Source: Candidatus Albibeggiatoa sp. nov. BB20
GTDB lineage: Bacteria > Pseudomonadota > Gammaproteobacteria > Beggiatoales > Beggiatoaceae
Direction: 5' to 3'
DNA length: 7,925 bases
NCBI GenBank assembly: GCA_016744725.1
Contig: JADGDW010000096.1
Coordinates: 1-7,925, forward strand
Positions 5,982-7,925 of this stretch are shown here, piece by piece. Position numbers and translations under genes: made by a program. The notes under the pieces are model-generated. The model was given only the letters and a program-made list of their open reading frames with translations. It was not told the DNA's origin and searched no databases. How positions within the stretch are numbered: the first letter of the stretch is position 1; every line of letters begins with the position of its first letter.

Positions 5982-7529
5982 ATGAAATTAATTCGCAAAA
6001 ATAAAGCACCAAAGGATGGTGGCTCTAGCGAACCTGAACCGATAATCAAGCCTAAGCAAACCAATGTACCGTGGAAGGTGTTGATTGTTGATGATGAGCC
6101 TGATGTCCATGCTATTACGCGCTTAAATTTAAAAAGCTTTGATTTTGCGGAAAAAAATTTAATGTTCTTGCAAGCGATGTCCGCGCGTGAAGCCAAAGAA
6201 ATTTTGCAAAAAGAAGAAAATATTGCTGTAGCCTTAGTCGATGTGGTAATGGAAGAAGAAGATGCAGGCCTTAAATTGGTTGAATACATCCGTAATGACT
6301 TAGGCAATAAAATGATTCGGCTGGTGATTCGTACGGGACAACCGGGAGTTGCACCAGAAAGATTGGTTGTTGATCGCTATGATATTGATGATTATAAAGA
6401 TAAAACTGAACTGACTGCGCAAAAATTATATACAACCATTCGTTCAGCCCTGAAATCGTACCGTGATTTATCCACAATTAATACTAACCGTATCGGTTTG
6501 CACAAAATTTTAGATGCCGCATCAGATTTGCATCAACCTCAGTCTATGAGTCAGTTTTTTGATGGGATTTTGACTCAAATTATTGGGTTGTGTAATTTAG
6601 GTGAAAATAATCTGATTTCGACAATCAGTAGCGGCTTGGTGATTACCTCCAGTGATGAGCGGATTGAAGTACAAGCAGGGACGGGACGTTTTGCTAATCT
6701 TGGTGCTATTCATGAAATTCAAACCGAGGTACAGAAAATTGTTCAAACCTGTACAGACAGTATTGAAACGGGTGATAAGCCTGAAGAATTGCCAGAAAAT
6801 ATTATTCCTATACCTTTGAAATTACATGATAAAGTGTTAGGATTTGTTTGTTTAGAAAATGCCTTGCAGCTTAGCAAAGATGACCGTAATTTAATTGAGA
6901 TTATGGCACACCAATGTGCTACAGCATTAGAAAACTTGAGACTCTATGTCGATTTGAAAGAAGCCAATCGGCAGACACTGCACATGCTAGCAGTCGCTGC
7001 TGAGTATAAAGATAAAGATACGGGCGATCACATTAATCGCTTAGCCCGTTACACAACCCAGCTTTCACTTGAGTTAGGTTTATCCAAGCAAGAATCCGAA
7101 AATTTTGGTATTTCCAGCATGTTACATGATATTGGGAAAATCGGTATTCCAGATGCTATTTTACAAAAACCTGGAAAGCTAACGGTAGAAGAATTTGATG
7201 TGATGAAAACCCATCCTGTATTGGGTACAGAAATTTTAGGTAAAAATAAATGGTTTAGTACCGCCTATAATATTTCCAATGGACATCATGAACGTTGGGA
7301 TGGCAATGGCTATCCACAAGGGATTCCAGCGGCAGATACGCCATTAGAAGCTCGGATTGTGGCCGTAGCTGATGTGTTTGATGCACTGACCCATAAACGT
7401 TGTTATAAGGAAGCATGGCCTGTGGATAAATCTTTGGCTGTGATTCAAGAAGATGCGGGTAAACACTTTGACCCTGAAGTGGTAGAGGCTTTAATTCGCT
7501 TACATGAACGAGGTGAAATAGAGCTCTAG
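5982..7529 (+). CDS. Response regulator REC-DUF3369-HD-GYP, predicted cyclic di-GMP phosphodiesterase
   Basis: This 515-residue cytoplasmic protein should hydrolyse cyclic di-GMP under control of phosphorylation, lowering the second messenger that favours biofilm over motility. After a Lys/Pro-rich tail (1-30) comes a receiver (31-150) with acidic pocket D37-D38-E39, phospho-acceptor Asp87 and a Lys at 139 or 141. A DUF3369 sensor-like domain follows (about 155-325, containing AGTGRFAN). The HD-GYP domain (about 335-510) has HDIGKIGIPD from 382, a conserved His411, HHERWDGNGYP at 435-445 and Asp464. The metal ligands all appear present: His350, His382, Asp383, His411, His435, His436, Asp464, plus Asp346. 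It has no DNA-binding domain, so its output is enzymatic. AAAGGTGG at 5967-5974 is a good ribosome binding site for the ATG, and the 14-bp gap implies co-transcription with the kinase. Pairing with that kinase is inferred from position. Confidence 0.95.
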   Translation: MKLIRKNKAPKDGGSSEPEPIIKPKQTNVPWKVLIVDDEPDVHAITRLNLKSFDFAEKNLMFLQAMSAREAKEILQKEENIAVALVDVVMEEEDAGLKLVEYIRNDLGNKMIRLVIRTGQPGVAPERLVVDRYDIDDYKDKTELTAQKLYTTIRSALKSYRDLSTINTNRIGLHKILDAASDLHQPQSMSQFFDGILTQIIGLCNLGENNLISTISSGLVITSSDERIEVQAGTGRFANLGAIHEIQTEVQKIVQTCTDSIETGDKPEELPENIIPIPLKLHDKVLGFVCLENALQLSKDDRNLIEIMAHQCATALENLRLYVDLKEANRQTLHMLAVAAEYKDKDTGDHINRLARYTTQLSLELGLSKQESENFGISSMLHDIGKIGIPDAILQKPGKLTVEEFDVMKTHPVLGTEILGKNKWFSTAYNISNGHHERWDGNGYPQGIPAADTPLEARIVAVADVFDALTHKRCYKEAWPVDKSLAVIQEDAGKHFDPEVVEALIRLHERGEIEL

Positions 7530-7530
7530 T

Positions 7531-7656
7531 ATGAGCCAGTATGAATCTAGGACTAGCGGTCTTATTTCCGTCATATTTCAAAGTATTAAGTCTGCTAATC
7601 CTTGTTCAAAAATCGCCTATCCAAAATCGAAAATACCATTGAGGGTTTTGATATGA
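7531..7656 (+). CDS. Doubtful 41-codon frame bridging the two response regulators
   Basis: An ATG one base after the first regulator's TAG opens a 41-residue frame (MSQYESRTSG... to ...PLRVLI) whose TGA overlaps the next regulator's ATG as ATGA. That is the geometry of translational coupling. Against it, there is no good ribosome binding site at normal spacing (AGGTGA is 14 bases away), the frame uses AGG and ATA codons, and the product has no recognisable motif. It is more likely a chance open stretch in the 123-bp spacer, but the arrangement deserves recording. Confidence 0.2.
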   Translation: MSQYESRTSGLISVIFQSIKSANPCSKIAYPKSKIPLRVLI

Positions 7657-7925
7657 AAATTAGTTTAACCCGTAAAAAGCCAATACCAGAACCATTTAGT
7701 CAGCCGCCTTGGAAAATATTGGTGGTGGATGATGACGCTGACGTGCGGAAATTAGCACATTTAAACTTAAAAGGTTTTGAGTTTGAAGGTAGGGCCTTAA
7801 AATTTTTTGATGCAAAAACTGCCCAAGAAGCCAGAGAAATATTAGAACATCAACCCGATGTTGCCGTTGCATTGATTGACGTGGTCATGGAAACGGAAGA
7901 CGCAGGTTTAAAATTAGTAGAGCAT
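7653..7925 (+). CDS. Second response regulator, paralogue of the preceding one, cut by the window edge
   Basis: The ATG at 7653 follows GAGGG (7641-7645) by seven bases and opens 91 codons to the right edge. After a Lys/Pro-rich tail (1-19) comes a receiver with acidic pocket Asp26-Asp27-Asp28 and phospho-acceptor Asp76 in ALIDVVMETEDAG. From the Trp at residue 20 it aligns without gaps to the preceding regulator from its Trp31, identical at 41 of 72 positions by hand count, including the acidic stretch after the phospho-Asp that is typical of DUF3369 regulators. It is therefore a tandem duplicate, diverged but with the phosphorylation site kept. The output domain is outside the window: DUF3369 with HD-GYP is likely by homology, but another ending cannot be excluded. 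It is probably part of the same transcript as the kinase, despite the 123-bp gap. Confidence 0.93.
   Translation, partial: MKISLTRKKPIPEPFSQPPWKILVVDDDADVRKLAHLNLKGFEFEGRALKFFDAKTAQEAREILEHQPDVAVALIDVVMETEDAGLKLVEH

Noticed and set aside
5921..6477. Minus-strand frames opposite the first response regulator (5921-6307 and 6271-6477)
   Set aside because: Shadows of the receiver domain coding sequence, which has all its conserved residues.
7545..7565. Small hairpin after the first response regulator (TAGGAC/GTCTTA) as a terminator
   Set aside because: Only six pairs with a wobble and no following T-run; unlikely to stop transcription before the second regulator.
7255..7581. Minus-strand frame opposite the end of the HD-GYP domain
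   Set aside because: Shadow of the conserved GYP region and the spacer beyond it.

Overview
The window looks like chromosomal DNA from an AT-rich gammaproteobacterium. Oligoribonuclease (Orn) of the beta/gammaproteobacterial type is present and very close to the enteric protein, and the signalling genes are of kinds common in environmental gammaproteobacteria. The genus cannot be fixed from the sequence; sulfur-oxidising or methanotrophic lineages (Thiotrichales, Methylococcales) are only a guess.

Layout. Positions 1-629 (minus) hold the N-terminal 209 codons of a class II Fic protein, which runs off the left edge. Positions 630-935 are a 306-bp gap with no convincing gene. Then comes orn (minus, 936-1475), divergent from a Ste24/CAAX-type M48 membrane protease (plus, 1582-2823). 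The protease converges on a gene for a one-pass membrane protein (minus, 2888-3538) with a PilO-like look; a long hairpin at 2840-2879 lies between them and probably ends both transcripts. A 263-bp divergent regulatory region (3539-3801) carries promoter-like hexamers, a bulged hairpin and an imperfect palindrome.

The right half is a signalling cluster on the plus strand. It has a dCache-HAMP histidine kinase (3802-5967), then 14 bp later a REC-DUF3369-HD-GYP response regulator (5982-7529), then a second paralogous response regulator (from 7653) cut by the right edge. The likely working model is that a periplasmic signal seen by the dCache domain drives phosphorylation of one or both regulators, whose output is hydrolysis of cyclic di-GMP rather than transcription. 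The two regulators are 41/72 identical over the shared receiver stretch, so they arose by tandem duplication. The 123-bp gap between them is spanned almost exactly by a 41-codon reading frame whose stop overlaps the second regulator's start (ATGA); its codon use argues against it being a real gene, but the arrangement is worth checking.

Nothing here is a clearly new kind of system. The best candidates for follow-up are the one-kinase/two-HD-GYP arrangement, the PilO-like orphan and the leader structure ahead of the kinase. No tRNA, rRNA, CRISPR array or intact mobile element was seen.
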